This document shows, piece by piece, positions 48,369 to 57,322 of a DNA stretch of 57,351 nt. The position numbers and the translations under genes are program-made. The stretch's first letter is position 1; every line of letters starts with the position of its first letter. The DNA is from Blautia sp. GTDB lineage: Bacteria; Bacillota; Clostridia; Lachnospirales; Lachnospiraceae. The DNA is taken from positions 1-57,351 of the forward strand of contig JAFVGK010000148.1 in NCBI GenBank assembly GCA_017475035.1. The letters run 5' to 3'. The notes below the pieces were generated by a model. The model made no database searches and had not been told where the DNA came from. It saw only the letters and a program-made list of their open reading frames with translations.

Positions 48369-49643
48369 ATGAAAGTACTGGTGATCGGCGGAGGGGGCAG
48401 AGAGCACGCCATATGTGAAAGCGTGCGCAGGAATCCTTCCGTTGAGAAAATATACTGCGCGCCGGGAAATGCCGGCATTGGGGAGATTGCCCAGTGTGTG
48501 GATATCGGCCCGATGGAATTTACCGCTCTCGCGGATTTTGCCGGGAAACAAAAGATCGATCTGACCATTGTGGGGATGGATGATCCCCTGGTGGGCGGAA
48601 TCGTGGACGAATTCGAGAAACGGGGGCTTCGGGCTTTCGGTCCGCGCAGGAACGCCGCGATTCTGGAAGGCTCCAAAGCTTTCTCCAAAGATCTGATGAA
48701 AAAATACGGGATCCCTACAGCGGCGTATGAAACATTTACAGACGCTGATGAAGCGCTTTCCTATCTTCGTACAAAAGCAAAGTTCCCGATTGTTCTGAAG
48801 GCTGACGGGCTTGCACTGGGAAAGGGAGTTTTAATCTGCAGTGAGCTTGCGGAAGCGGAAGACGGGGTCCGGCAGATTATGCTGGATAAGAAATTCGGAA
48901 GTGCCGGCAACGCAATGGTAGTTGAGGAATTCATGACGGGACGTGAGGTATCCGTGCTTGCTTTTACTGACGGCAAAACCATTCGCCCCATGACCTCCGC
49001 TCAGGATCACAAAAGAGCTTATGACCAGGATCTGGGACCAAATACCGGCGGAATGGGGACCTTTTCTCCAAGTCCGTTTTACACGCCGGAGATTGCGGAA
49101 TATTGCCGGGAACATATTTATGAGCCTACGGTAAAGGCGATGTCAAGCGAAGGCCGTCCTTTTGTCGGCATCATCTTTTTCGGCCTGATGCTTACACAGG
49201 ACGGACCGAAGGTTCTGGAATACAATGCCCGTTTCGGGGATCCGGAAGCGCAGGTCGTGCTTCCGAGGATGAAGACAGATCTTGTCCAGGTTGTCTGTGC
49301 CTGCCTGGAAGGAAAACTTGACCAGATCGAGCTCTCCTTTGAGGACAATGCGGCCGTTTGTGTTGTGCTGGCCAGTGAAGGCTATCCGATTCACTATGAG
49401 AAGGGAATCCCCATTTATGGACTGGAAGCTTTTTCCGGTAAAGAGGATGTGTACTGTTATCATGCGGGAACAAAGCTGGCAGACGGACGGATTGTGACGA
49501 ACGGCGGCAGAGTCATGGGGATCACCGCCCTGGGCAGGAATCTGCAGGAAGCCAGACGCAAGGCTTACGAAGCGACAGAGTGGGTTGACTTCGCAAATAA
49601 ATATATGCGTCATGATATCGGCAAAGCGATCGATGAGGCGTAA
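48369..49643 (+). CDS. purD: Phosphoribosylamine-glycine ligase (GAR synthetase)
   Basis: ATP-grasp enzyme joining phosphoribosylamine and glycine. VIGGGGREHAICE at the N-terminus, LKADGLALGKGV near 140, the EYNARFGDPEAQVVLPRM segment near 285-302 and GRVMGITALGRNLQEAR near the end are typical. Length 424. ATG 48369 follows AAGAGGTGAG. purH, often just upstream, is absent. Confidence 0.97.
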   Translation: MKVLVIGGGGREHAICESVRRNPSVEKIYCAPGNAGIGEIAQCVDIGPMEFTALADFAGKQKIDLTIVGMDDPLVGGIVDEFEKRGLRAFGPRRNAAILEGSKAFSKDLMKKYGIPTAAYETFTDADEALSYLRTKAKFPIVLKADGLALGKGVLICSELAEAEDGVRQIMLDKKFGSAGNAMVVEEFMTGREVSVLAFTDGKTIRPMTSAQDHKRAYDQDLGPNTGGMGTFSPSPFYTPEIAEYCREHIYEPTVKAMSSEGRPFVGIIFFGLMLTQDGPKVLEYNARFGDPEAQVVLPRMKTDLVQVVCACLEGKLDQIELSFEDNAAVCVVLASEGYPIHYEKGIPIYGLEAFSGKEDVYCYHAGTKLADGRIVTNGGRVMGITALGRNLQEARRKAYEATEWVDFANKYMRHDIGKAIDEA

Positions 49644-49653
49644 ATCTGGAGCG

Positions 49654-49682
49654 GCCCGTGTCCGGCATAGCCGGGCACGGGC
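49654..49682 (+). terminator. Strong GC-rich hairpin after purD
   Basis: GCCCGTGTCCGGC pairs with CCGGGCACGGGC around a four-base loop. Only a weak T-rich stretch follows, so termination may be partial. Confidence 0.55.
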
Positions 49683-49720
49683 TTATGTCAATAAAATCAT
49701 TTTATGAAAGAGGAATCAGA

Positions 49721-50914
49721 ATGCATAATGTAAGAAAAGTAACAGAAGATGTGTATTATGTTGGAGCCAGTGACCGCCGACTGAACCTGTTTGAGAATAT
49801 TTATCCGATTCCGAACGGAATATCCTATAATTCCTATCTTGTCCTGGATGAGAAAACTGTTCTTCTGGATACCATCGATCATTCGGTCAGCAGACAGTTT
49901 CTGGAAAATGTAGAGTACGTTCTTGGGGAAAGAACATTGGATTACCTGATTGTGAACCATATGGAGCCTGATCACTGTGCGACGATCGGGGACATCGTTC
50001 TTCGCTATCCCGATGTGACGATCGTAGGAAACGCAAAGACCTTTACGATGATGAAACAGTTTTTCGGCTTTGATGTGGATGGTCACAGCAAGGTAATAAA
50101 AGAAGGGGAAACATTAAATACCGGACGTCATACCTTTGCGTTCGCCATGATCCCCATGGTTCATTGGCCGGAGTGCATGGTGACCTATGATGCTGCGGAT
50201 AAAATCTTATTCTCCGCGGATGCATTCGGAACCTTTGGCGCTTTGAACGGAAACATTTTTGCCGATGAGGTGGACTTCGAGAAGGAATGGCTGGCTGAAG
50301 CCAGAAGATATCTGGCAAACATTGTAGGCAAGTATGGGACACAGGTTCTTGGCGCGTTGAAAAAAGCGGCTGCACTGGATATTCGGATGATCTGCCCGCT
50401 TCACGGTCCTGTATGGAGGGAAAATCTGGGCTGGTTTATCGAAAAATATCAAACCTGGGCAAACTATACGCCGGAGGACCATACGGTTCTGATCCTTTAC
50501 GCATCAATTTACGGAAACACGGAAAACGCGGTCAATGCTCTGGCCGGAAAGCTGGCCGATGCCGGAGAACGTAAGATTGCGATGTACGATGTGTCCGTGA
50601 CGGATCCGTCTTATCTGCTCGCTGAAGCTTTCCGCTGTGATCGTATTGTATTTGCCTGCCCTACGTATAATGCCGGAATATTCCCTAAAATGGAAACACT
50701 GTTGGCGGAGCTTGCGGCCCATAACTTCCAGAAGAGAAAGATTGTTATCATAGAAAACGGAACATGGGCTATTTCTTCCGGTAAGCAGATGCGCGAAATC
50801 CTGTCCTCTTTAAAAGGAATGGAAATAATGGAAAGCACGCTGACCGTAAAGTCTTCACTAAAAGATGAACAGCTTCCGAGCCTTGATGAGATCGTGAATT
50901 TCCTTACAGCTTAA
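49721..50914 (+). CDS. A-type flavodiiron protein (FprA family)
   Basis: Reduces O2 or NO to protect anaerobes. A metallo-beta-lactamase-like diiron domain (about 1-250) holds NHMEPDHCATIGD near 79-91 (iron ligands), HWPECMVTYD near 148, SADAFGTFG near 165 and LHGPVWR near 227. A flavodoxin domain (about 253-395) has the FMN loop LYASIYGNTENA. Length 397, with no fused rubredoxin. ATG 49721 follows AAAGAGGAAT; an upstream in-frame start would cross the purD terminator hairpin. Confidence 0.95.
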   Translation: MHNVRKVTEDVYYVGASDRRLNLFENIYPIPNGISYNSYLVLDEKTVLLDTIDHSVSRQFLENVEYVLGERTLDYLIVNHMEPDHCATIGDIVLRYPDVTIVGNAKTFTMMKQFFGFDVDGHSKVIKEGETLNTGRHTFAFAMIPMVHWPECMVTYDAADKILFSADAFGTFGALNGNIFADEVDFEKEWLAEARRYLANIVGKYGTQVLGALKKAAALDIRMICPLHGPVWRENLGWFIEKYQTWANYTPEDHTVLILYASIYGNTENAVNALAGKLADAGERKIAMYDVSVTDPSYLLAEAFRCDRIVFACPTYNAGIFPKMETLLAELAAHNFQKRKIVIIENGTWAISSGKQMREILSSLKGMEIMESTLTVKSSLKDEQLPSLDEIVNFLTA

Positions 50915-50924
50915 GGAGGCTTCA

Positions 50925-51734
50925 ATGACCAGAGAAGAAATACTGAAAAAACTGAAAGAGACGGAATACCTTTATGCAGCCTATTCCATGGCGACAAAGC
51001 TTCCCTATATTTATTGCGATGAAGAAAGCTATAATGATCAGGCCTTTGTTTTTTTTGACGAAGCGGATCTGAAGAACTTTGTTTTCGCAAAACAAAAGGA
51101 AAAGATTCCGCTCATGGGAATGCGCCATGAACAAAAGGGGCTGACTTTTCTGTGGTTTCAGTTTTACTCACTGTCGATCAATTCCGTTGTGGTAACAGCG
51201 GAGGGAGAGACCCTGGAAATCGAACTCTCCAGTCTGTCGAAGATGCCGGATTTCAGCAAGCTTCCTCCGCAGAATCAGCCGGTTTTAAATCCTGCCCTCC
51301 AATTGTGCGGCTTATATTTCATGCAGGAATTACGCCGTCCGGTTCAGCCCCAGGAACGCAAAAATCTTCGCGCATTGGAAGAAGAGCTGGTAGTGAATCT
51401 GCGCAAATCCAAATATCTGATGCCGTTCCAGACACAGGACGATGATCCGAAAAAAACCGGGATTCCGCTTTTGAAAGCAAAAAACGGAGACTCTTTGCAG
51501 CCGATTTTCTCGGATACGTTAGAGCTTGGAAAGCTGTTTAAAGGAAAAAAGTACAAATATCGGCTGGTGCCTTTTGAACAGCTTCCGGTATTTCTGGCTC
51601 CGCAGGCAAAGGCGTTCCTTTTAAATCCCGGCGGTATTTCGCTTCCTTTGGATCGCGAACAATTAAAGAGAATGGGCGCGGTATTCAAAGAGGAGGGAAC
51701 GGCAAAGCCCGCGGAAGGAGAAACACAAGTCTGA
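50925..51734 (+). CDS. SseB-like protein
   Basis: 269 residues without signal peptide or TM helices. The N-terminal part (LYAAYSMATKLPYIYCDEESYNDQAFVFFDE) and a C-terminal part (LVPFEQLPVFLAPQAKAFLLNPGGISLPLDREQL) resemble the SseB N-terminal domain, which has two such modules with a buried hydrophobic strand and a conserved NPG. Assignment is moderate and no biochemical role is established. ATG 50925 follows AAGGAGG, ten bases after the flavodiiron gene. It ends nine bases before the clpC-like gene. Confidence 0.6.
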   Translation: MTREEILKKLKETEYLYAAYSMATKLPYIYCDEESYNDQAFVFFDEADLKNFVFAKQKEKIPLMGMRHEQKGLTFLWFQFYSLSINSVVVTAEGETLEIELSSLSKMPDFSKLPPQNQPVLNPALQLCGLYFMQELRRPVQPQERKNLRALEEELVVNLRKSKYLMPFQTQDDDPKKTGIPLLKAKNGDSLQPIFSDTLELGKLFKGKKYKYRLVPFEQLPVFLAPQAKAFLLNPGGISLPLDREQLKRMGAVFKEEGTAKPAEGETQV

Positions 51735-51743
51735 GAGGGGGAA

Positions 51744-54700
51744 ATGGAATACATGCAGGAAAGATGGACACCGGAAGCCGAACGCGTGTTGGATATGGCA
51801 GTCTTGACAGCTGCATCCTTACATCATAATTATGTAGGTACGGAACATCTGCTTGCCGGACTTTTGGCGGTGAAGGATACGGTTGCGGAAAAGACCTTAC
51901 GCGGTTTTTCCGTGGAACCGGCAAAGCTTCTGGAATTGATCAGAAAGCTGATAGCGCCGCAGGAAGAGACCAAGGAGGAAAAGGAAACGTCTGACTCGGA
52001 CAGGACAGACGGATCAGATCAGAAACCTGTAGATGAAAAGGATGCGGAAATCATTGAGGATCAGGCAGACGGGAAATCCGCTGAAGAGACGCCGCAGGAT
52101 TCACAAAACGAGGGTACGCCTGAGGAAGGAACGAATGAGGCAGGAGATCAGACCATAGCTGTGCAGGAGAAGCCTGTACAGGATGATGAAACGGGAACCG
52201 CAAAATTATCCCGGGAAGGCTCCGGAAAGAATGAAGCCGCGTTTTCTTTAGAGGCTTCCCTGGTATCGACGATTAAAGAACTATTGTTCGGAAGCTCACT
52301 GACCGGCGAAGAAGAGCGGAAAAAGGCTTTCAGAGATGAAAAAAAAGAGTCGTCTTCACAAAATGAAACTTCCATGAAAGAGAAAGACGAGGAGGTTAAG
52401 GCGGAAAAAACCGGGCCGGAAGAAACCGGAACGGAAGAAACCGGGCCGGAAGAAACCAGAACCGAAGAAGCTTCCGGATTGCAGGAAGGCACAGGCCTGG
52501 ATCTGATTCCCCAGTCTGTGGAGGATTTTGTCCTGTCTGTAAAAGAAATGGGAACAGAGCCGCGCAACAGTCCCCGCCTGGAATTTGTTCTGGAGGAAGC
52601 TCTCGCAGACGCACAGGCGAGGAGGGATGACGCGGCCGGAACGGCACATCTGCTGCTCGCGATGCTGAGACAGACGGATTGCGTGGCTACCAGGCTTCTG
52701 ATAACGATGGATGTCAATATTCAGCAGTTATATTCTTCTGTCCTGACATCGATGGGGCTTGACAAACAATCCGTCATGCGTGAAGTACGGGAGCTGGGAG
52801 GAGAAGAAGGTACGTCACTGACACCGACTCTGGATAAGTTTTCCAGGGACCTTACGGTGCTGGCGGCGGAAGGACGCATGGATCCGATTATCGGGCGAGA
52901 AAAAGAGATTTCACGCCTGATCCAGGTTTTAAGCCGCCGCACTAAGAATAATCCATGTCTGGTGGGGGAACCGGGAGTCGGAAAAACTGCTATCGTGGAA
53001 GGGCTGGCGCAGCGGATCGTCAAAGGACAGGTTCCTGAATCCATGCTGGACCGCAGGGTTGTGATGCTGGATATGTCCGGTATGGTAGCCGGCACCAAAT
53101 ATCGCGGCGAGTTTGAAGAGAGAATTCATCGTGTCATCGAAGAGGTGTGTGATCATCCGGGTATTCTGCTCTTTCTGGATGAACTGCATACAATTATAGG
53201 AGCCGGCGGAGCGGAGGGATCCCTGGACGCCGCCAATATTTTGAAGCCGGCGTTATCCCGGGGAGAATTGCAGGTCATTGGAGCCACAACCCTGGAAGAA
53301 TACCGAAAATATATCGAAAAGGACGCCGCGCTGGAGCGGAGATTTGCCCCTGTGACGGTGGAAGAGCCAAGCCAGGAGGAAACAGTCAGCATTCTGAAGG
53401 GACTGCGGCCTATGTATGAAGAGCATCATGGCGTGCAGATTCTGGATGAAGCGCTGGAGGCTGCGGTGGCAATGTCTGTCAGGTATATCAGTGACAGATT
53501 TCTGCCGGACAAGGCGATTGATGTAATGGATGAGGCAGCTGCCAGAACGCGGTTATATCATAATAATGAAGAAAATACCGCGGCTGACGGTTTTCTGGAA
53601 AAGAACAGGGAGAAGGAAGAGGAGCTGGAGGAGGCTCTCCGGCAGGGCGATATAAAACTGGCTTACAGTATCCGGCTGGAGCAGACGGAAGCAAGGAAGG
53701 CTTTTGAAGAGGAGAGAAACGAACACCTCCAGACAGAGACGGAAGACAGGAGGGTTGTCGGAGAGACGGAAATTGCTGCTGTCATTTCCGATTGGACCAA
53801 GGTTCCTGTACAGCAGCTTACGGAAAAAGAGTCTGAGAGGCTGGCTCATCTGGAAGAAGAGCTTCATAAGAGGGTGATCGGTCAGGAGGATGCCGTCAAA
53901 GCTGTGGCGCTGGCTGTCAAGCGAGGCAGAGTGGGCTTGAAAGACCCGCGCCGTCCTATCGGTTCATTTCTGTTTCTCGGACCAACCGGCGTGGGAAAGA
54001 CAGAATTGTCCAAGGCTTTGGCGGAAGCCGTTTTCGGCAGTGAGCAGAATATGATCCGGGTGGATATGTCCGAATATATGGAGAAGCATTCCGTGTCTAA
54101 GCTGATCGGTTCTCCTCCGGGATATGTGGGTTTTGACGAGGGCGGCCAGCTGAGCGAAAAGGTTCGGCGCAATCCATACAGTGTCATCTTGTTTGATGAG
54201 ATTGAAAAGGCTCATCCCGATGTCTTTAATATCCTTTTGCAGGTTTTGGACGATGGACACATTACGGATGCGCATGGAAGAAAAGTTAATTTTAAGCAGA
54301 CAATCATTATCATGACTTCCAATGCCGGAGCTGCCTCAATCGTAGAGCCAAAGAGGCTTGGTTTTGTGTCGGGATCAGATGAGAAGCAGGATTACGAACG
54401 CATGAAATCCGGAGTGATGGAAGAAGTGAAAAGGATTTTCCGACCGGAATTTCTGAACCGTATCGATGAAATCATGGTATTCCATATGCTGAATGAGGAC
54501 GAGATCCGGGCGATCGTGAACCTGATGTTCAAAGAACTGACAGATCGGTGCGAGAAGCAGATGCGGATACATCTTGAGATTGCGCCGGAGGTTTGTGACG
54601 AGATTGCGAAGGCAGGCTTTGATCCTAAATACGGAGCCCGTCCGCTGCGCCGACAGATTCAGACAAGAATTGAGGATCTGCTTGCGACACAGCTTCTTGA

Positions 54701-54773
54701 GGGAAAGGTACACACGCAGGATAAGGTCCGGATTGAACTGAAAGACGGTGAAATAGAGATGAATGTCGTCTGA
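51744..54773 (+). CDS. clpC: ClpC-type AAA+ unfoldase with a large acidic insert in the N-domain
   Basis: Hexameric unfoldase that feeds ClpP. Two ClpN repeats (about 8-75 and 270-340) are separated by about 190 residues rich in Glu, Asp, Thr, Gly, with near-repeats such as [18 protein letters not shown]1 Walker [10 protein letters not shown] at 409-417; a short UVR-like middle segment near 620-660; NBD2 Walker [10 protein letters not shown] near 746; pore loop GYVGFDEGG; ClpP-docking LGF in KRLGFVSG. Length 1009 against about 815 for B. subtilis ClpC. ctsR, mcsA and mcsB are not adjacent. ATG 51744 follows GAGAGGGGG. Its stop codon lies in R1 sequence. Confidence 0.94.
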   Translation: MEYMQERWTPEAERVLDMAVLTAASLHHNYVGTEHLLAGLLAVKDTVAEKTLRGFSVEPAKLLELIRKLIAPQEETKEEKETSDSDRTDGSDQKPVDEKDAEIIEDQADGKSAEETPQDSQNEGTPEEGTNEAGDQTIAVQEKPVQDDETGTAKLSREGSGKNEAAFSLEASLVSTIKELLFGSSLTGEEERKKAFRDEKKESSSQNETSMKEKDEEVKAEKTGPEETGTEETGPEETRTEEASGLQEGTGLDLIPQSVEDFVLSVKEMGTEPRNSPRLEFVLEEALADAQARRDDAAGTAHLLLAMLRQTDCVATRLLITMDVNIQQLYSSVLTSMGLDKQSVMREVRELGGEEGTSLTPTLDKFSRDLTVLAAEGRMDPIIGREKEISRLIQVLSRRTKNNPCLVGEPGVGKTAIVEGLAQRIVKGQVPESMLDRRVVMLDMSGMVAGTKYRGEFEERIHRVIEEVCDHPGILLFLDELHTIIGAGGAEGSLDAANILKPALSRGELQVIGATTLEEYRKYIEKDAALERRFAPVTVEEPSQEETVSILKGLRPMYEEHHGVQILDEALEAAVAMSVRYISDRFLPDKAIDVMDEAAARTRLYHNNEENTAADGFLEKNREKEEELEEALRQGDIKLAYSIRLEQTEARKAFEEERNEHLQTETEDRRVVGETEIAAVISDWTKVPVQQLTEKESERLAHLEEELHKRVIGQEDAVKAVALAVKRGRVGLKDPRRPIGSFLFLGPTGVGKTELSKALAEAVFGSEQNMIRVDMSEYMEKHSVSKLIGSPPGYVGFDEGGQLSEKVRRNPYSVILFDEIEKAHPDVFNILLQVLDDGHITDAHGRKVNFKQTIIIMTSNAGAASIVEPKRLGFVSGSDEKQDYERMKSGVMEEVKRIFRPEFLNRIDEIMVFHMLNEDEIRAIVNLMFKELTDRCEKQMRIHLEIAPEVCDEIAKAGFDPKYGARPLRRQIQTRIEDLLATQLLEGKVHTQDKVRIELKDGEIEMNVV

Positions 54774-54804
54774 GTCAGCGAACAGAATTTCGTTTCGGGA
54801 GGAG
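54771..54804 (+). repeat. R1 repeat, copy F1, 3' fragment containing the clpC stop codon
   Basis: TGAGTCAGCGAACAGAATTT and CGTTTCGGGAGGAG match the right third of R1. The TGA is the stop codon of the clpC-like gene. Confidence 0.7.
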
Positions 54805-54899
54805 ATTGATTTTGCCTTTTGCAGCTTTGGCAGCCGAGGCGGCAGAATTTTTATCCGAAAACAGTATGTCAGTATAAAACTGCGTTTTAAGAAGAGAAG
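54799..54899 (+). repeat. R1 repeat, copy F2, upstream of the 139-residue gene
   Basis: GGAGGAGATTGATTTTGCC, a GGCAGCCGAGGCGGCAG hairpin region, TTATCCGAAAACAG and the alternative tail TATGTCAGTATAAAAC, ending AAGAAGAGAAGG, the ribosome-binding site of the next gene. Diverged but collinear. Confidence 0.75.
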
Positions 54900-54904
54900 G
54901 TCAA

Positions 54905-55324
54905 ATGGCAGTGATAAAAGAAATTCTCCGTACCAACGAGGACGGAAGTATCAGCTTCGGAAATTATGAGCTGGAAGAAAAGACAAAGCTTTCTGATCAT
55001 CCGTTCCGGGGAGATATGTATAAGGTCAAAACATTTCGGGAGATTACAAAGCTGGAAAGAAATGAAATGTTTGTGTACGAGTCAGTCCCGGGAACAGCGG
55101 TTTTTGATCTTTTACAGGATGAAAACGGGATTTCGTTTTGCGTTGAGGGAAATGCGGATGCTCAGATTACCGTGGGCCTGAAAGCGGAAACGGAGTATGA
55201 AGTGATGATTGACGGCGACAGTACCGGGACTATGACGACAAACCTGGGCGGTAAGCTTTCATTTTCTGTGGAACTGGAAAAAAAGGACAGTAAGGTGGAA
55301 GTCGTGATTCGAAGAGTCGGATGA
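54905..55324 (+). CDS. Conserved hypothetical protein, 139 residues
   Basis: No domain recognised. Predicted mostly beta-stranded and acidic, with no signal peptide or TM helix. The C-terminal half (ITVGLKAETEYEVMIDGDSTGTMTTNLGGKLSFSVELEKKDSKVEVVI) reads like a small beta-sandwich with a fibronectin-like pattern. ATG 54905 follows GAAGAGAAGG from R1. It sits between clpC and radA. Function unknown. Confidence 0.8.
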   Translation: MAVIKEILRTNEDGSISFGNYELEEKTKLSDHPFRGDMYKVKTFREITKLERNEMFVYESVPGTAVFDLLQDENGISFCVEGNADAQITVGLKAETEYEVMIDGDSTGTMTTNLGGKLSFSVELEKKDSKVEVVIRRVG

Positions 55325-55326
55325 AG

Positions 55327-55418
55327 AATTTCCGGAGAAAGATTTCCGTATAAAGGATTCCCGGTATAAAGGATTCCGGAATAAAGGGTCCTCAGATAAA
55401 GGAGTCTTTGGATAGAGG
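55327..55418 (+). repeat. Tandem degenerate repeats with Shine-Dalgarno-like units before radA
   Basis: About five to six units of 15-17 bases, each containing a form of ATTCC-(C/G)-GTATAAAGG, fill the gap between the 139-residue gene and radA. ATAAAGG occurs four times, and the last unit gives GATAGAGG before ATG 55423. Confidence 0.75.
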
Positions 55419-55422
55419 ATAA

Positions 55423-56817
55423 ATGATGGCAAAAGCAAAGAAGGCAGGTTATTTCTGCAAGGAATGTGGATTTGAGTCTCCGAAATGGCTTGGCCAATGT
55501 CCGGCCTGTAAAGAGTGGAACACTTTCGTGGAGGAACCGGCTGCATCCAACAAATCGTCATCCGGATCGTCCATGCGCAGCCTGAAAGGCCGGGCGGAAC
55601 CAAAACGCCTGAAGGAGATCGATTCAGCCGCGGAGGCAAGGCTCTCTTCGGGAATCGGGGAATTGGACCGGGTGCTCGGCGGCGGGATTGTTCCCGGCTC
55701 TCTGGTACTTGTAGGAGGAGATCCCGGTATCGGAAAGTCTACTTTGCTTTTGCAGGTTTGCCGGAATCTGGCAGCACAAAAGGAGAAGGTTTTGTATATT
55801 TCGGGAGAGGAGTCGCTTCGTCAGATTAAACTGCGGGCGGAGCGCCTTGGTGAGTTTTCCGATGACCTTTCCCTTTTGTGCGAAACAGACCTCGGATCCA
55901 TTCGGGAGACAATGGAGGAACAAAAACCGCGAATCGCGGTAATAGATTCGATCCAGACAATGTATGATGAGGAGATCGCTTCAGCGCCGGGCAGCGTTTC
56001 ACAAGTAAGAGAATCGACAAACGTTTTGATGCAGATCGCAAAAGGTCTGGGCATCATGATTTTTATTGTAGGACATGTGACGAAGGAAGGAAGCGTTGCC
56101 GGACCGAGAGTTCTGGAGCATATGGTTGACACGGTTTTATATTTTGAAGGGGACCGGTTTGCATCCTATCGGATTCTGAGAGCGGTAAAAAACAGATTTG
56201 GTTCGACGAATGAGATCGGCGTTTTTGAAATGAAGCAGGATGGCCTCAGCGAAGTGAAAAATCCGTCTGAATATATGCTGGACGGAAAACCGACAGGTAC
56301 ATCCGGGTCCGTGGTAACCTGTGCAATGGAGGGAACAAGACCTTTGCTTGTCGAAGTACAGGCTTTAGTCTGCCGGTCTAATTTCGGTCTTCCCAGAAGA
56401 ACGGCTGTCGGGACGGATTTTAATCGCGTGAACCTGCTGATGGCTGTTCTGGAAAAAAAGGCAGGGCTGCATCTTTCGGAATCAGATGCTTACGTGAATA
56501 TTGCCGGTGGGATCCGTATGAATGAGCCGGCAATTGATTTGGGGATTGTTCTTGCGGTTGTGTCCAGCTTTCGGGATGTAGTGATACCGGACAGTATGCT
56601 TGCTTTTGGTGAAGTAGGACTGAGCGGGGAGGTGCGTTCTGTCAGTATGGCGGGACAGCGGGTAGCGGAAGCAAAAAAGCTTGGATTTACAACTATTATT
56701 TTGCCTGCGGTTTGCAAAAGAGCGGTGGGGAAACCGGACGGAGTGCAGCTTATATTTGTGAGCTGGGTTTCGGAGGCGATCAGAGCGGTGCTTGCGGGCG
56801 TTCCTATGATGACTTGA
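55423..56817 (+). CDS. radA: DNA repair protein RadA
   Basis: RecA-like ATPase and DnaB-type helicase acting on recombination intermediates. N-terminal zinc finger CKECGFESPKWLGQCPAC (residues 13-30), Walker A GDPGIGKST near 97-105, the RadA motif KNRFGSTNE near 250 and a Lon-protease-like C-terminal domain (about 285-460). Length 464. ATG 55423 lies six bases after GATAGAGG; ATG 55426 is also possible. The linker at about 43-55 is Ser-rich and its DNA contains AAATCGTCATCCGG, matching the R1 core over 13 bases. Confidence 0.96.
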   Translation: MMAKAKKAGYFCKECGFESPKWLGQCPACKEWNTFVEEPAASNKSSSGSSMRSLKGRAEPKRLKEIDSAAEARLSSGIGELDRVLGGGIVPGSLVLVGGDPGIGKSTLLLQVCRNLAAQKEKVLYISGEESLRQIKLRAERLGEFSDDLSLLCETDLGSIRETMEEQKPRIAVIDSIQTMYDEEIASAPGSVSQVRESTNVLMQIAKGLGIMIFIVGHVTKEGSVAGPRVLEHMVDTVLYFEGDRFASYRILRAVKNRFGSTNEIGVFEMKQDGLSEVKNPSEYMLDGKPTGTSGSVVTCAMEGTRPLLVEVQALVCRSNFGLPRRTAVGTDFNRVNLLMAVLEKKAGLHLSESDAYVNIAGGIRMNEPAIDLGIVLAVVSSFRDVVIPDSMLAFGEVGLSGEVRSVSMAGQRVAEAKKLGFTTIILPAVCKRAVGKPDGVQLIFVSWVSEAIRAVLAGVPMMT

Positions 56818-56821
56818 CGAT

Positions 56822-57038
56822 TTGACGCTCAGCTTCAGGGATTGCGCAGGCTGCCGGATCGATGTCACATTCGCTCAGCTGTTCTTTTTCTGATGCGTCG
56901 TTTATTGTGACATCGATCCGGCAGCCTTTCAACGTGGTGAGCCGAGCTGTGCTGTGAGAGCCGGGGGTTATGGTGAAGACGATTGGCTGACGCCCGGCTT
57001 CGGGGATTGCGCAGGCTGCCGGATCGATGTTATATTCG
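56822..57038. repeat. R4 direct/inverted repeat next to the rRNA operon
   Basis: Direct copies at about 56822-56873 and 56987-57038 share GATTGCGCAGGCTGCCGGAT and flanks. The first also pairs with an inverted copy: 21-bp perfect arms at 56849-56869 and 56906-56926 around a 36-base loop. The 56818-57084 interval otherwise shows no gene on either strand. Confidence 0.8.
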
Positions 57039-57084
57039 CATCGATGTGCAGGATAAAAGATTTTAAAAAAAATAAAAAAAGTTG

Positions 57085-57118
57085 TTGACAAAGGATAGGC
57101 ACTGTGGTAATCTAATAT
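57085..57118 (+). promoter_or_regulatory. rRNA operon promoter
   Basis: Perfect TTGACA (57085-57090) after an A/T-rich upstream tract (57061-57080, UP-like). The -10 region is TAATCT at 17-base spacing (57108-57113), overlapping better-matching TCTAAT and TAATAT at longer spacing. It precedes the 16S start by about 205 bases. Confidence 0.7.
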
Positions 57119-57166
57119 AGCTGTCGCTGATACAGGTAATTAAAAGGGATTATGTTCAGCGGCTTC

Positions 57167-57178
57167 GTACTTTGACAA
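57167..57178 (+). promoter_or_regulatory. Candidate boxA antitermination element in the rRNA leader
   Basis: GTACTTTGACAA resembles the boxA consensus of rRNA leaders (GCTCTTTNACAA) and lies between the promoter and 16S. Confidence 0.4.
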
Positions 57179-57322
57179 TCGAACAGTGAAACACATACGA
57201 TTCTCGAAAAATTCTTTACATGATTCTTGCGATATCTGTTCAGTCCTGGCTGGCTGGAACGGATGTCCACAAAAACAGTAATGACGAGAGACAGCCAAGT
57301 AGTTGTCTTGAGTGATCATACT

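Noticed and set aside
56804-57038. CRISPR-like array near the rRNA operon
   Set aside because: Only two direct units with a 165-base separation and one inverted copy; no regular spacers and no cas genes in the window.
56804-57091. Minus-strand frame of 95 codons upstream of the rRNA operon
   Set aside because: It simply translates the R4 repeat twice (IDPAACAIPEA) and overlaps the rRNA promoter; no ribosome-binding site.
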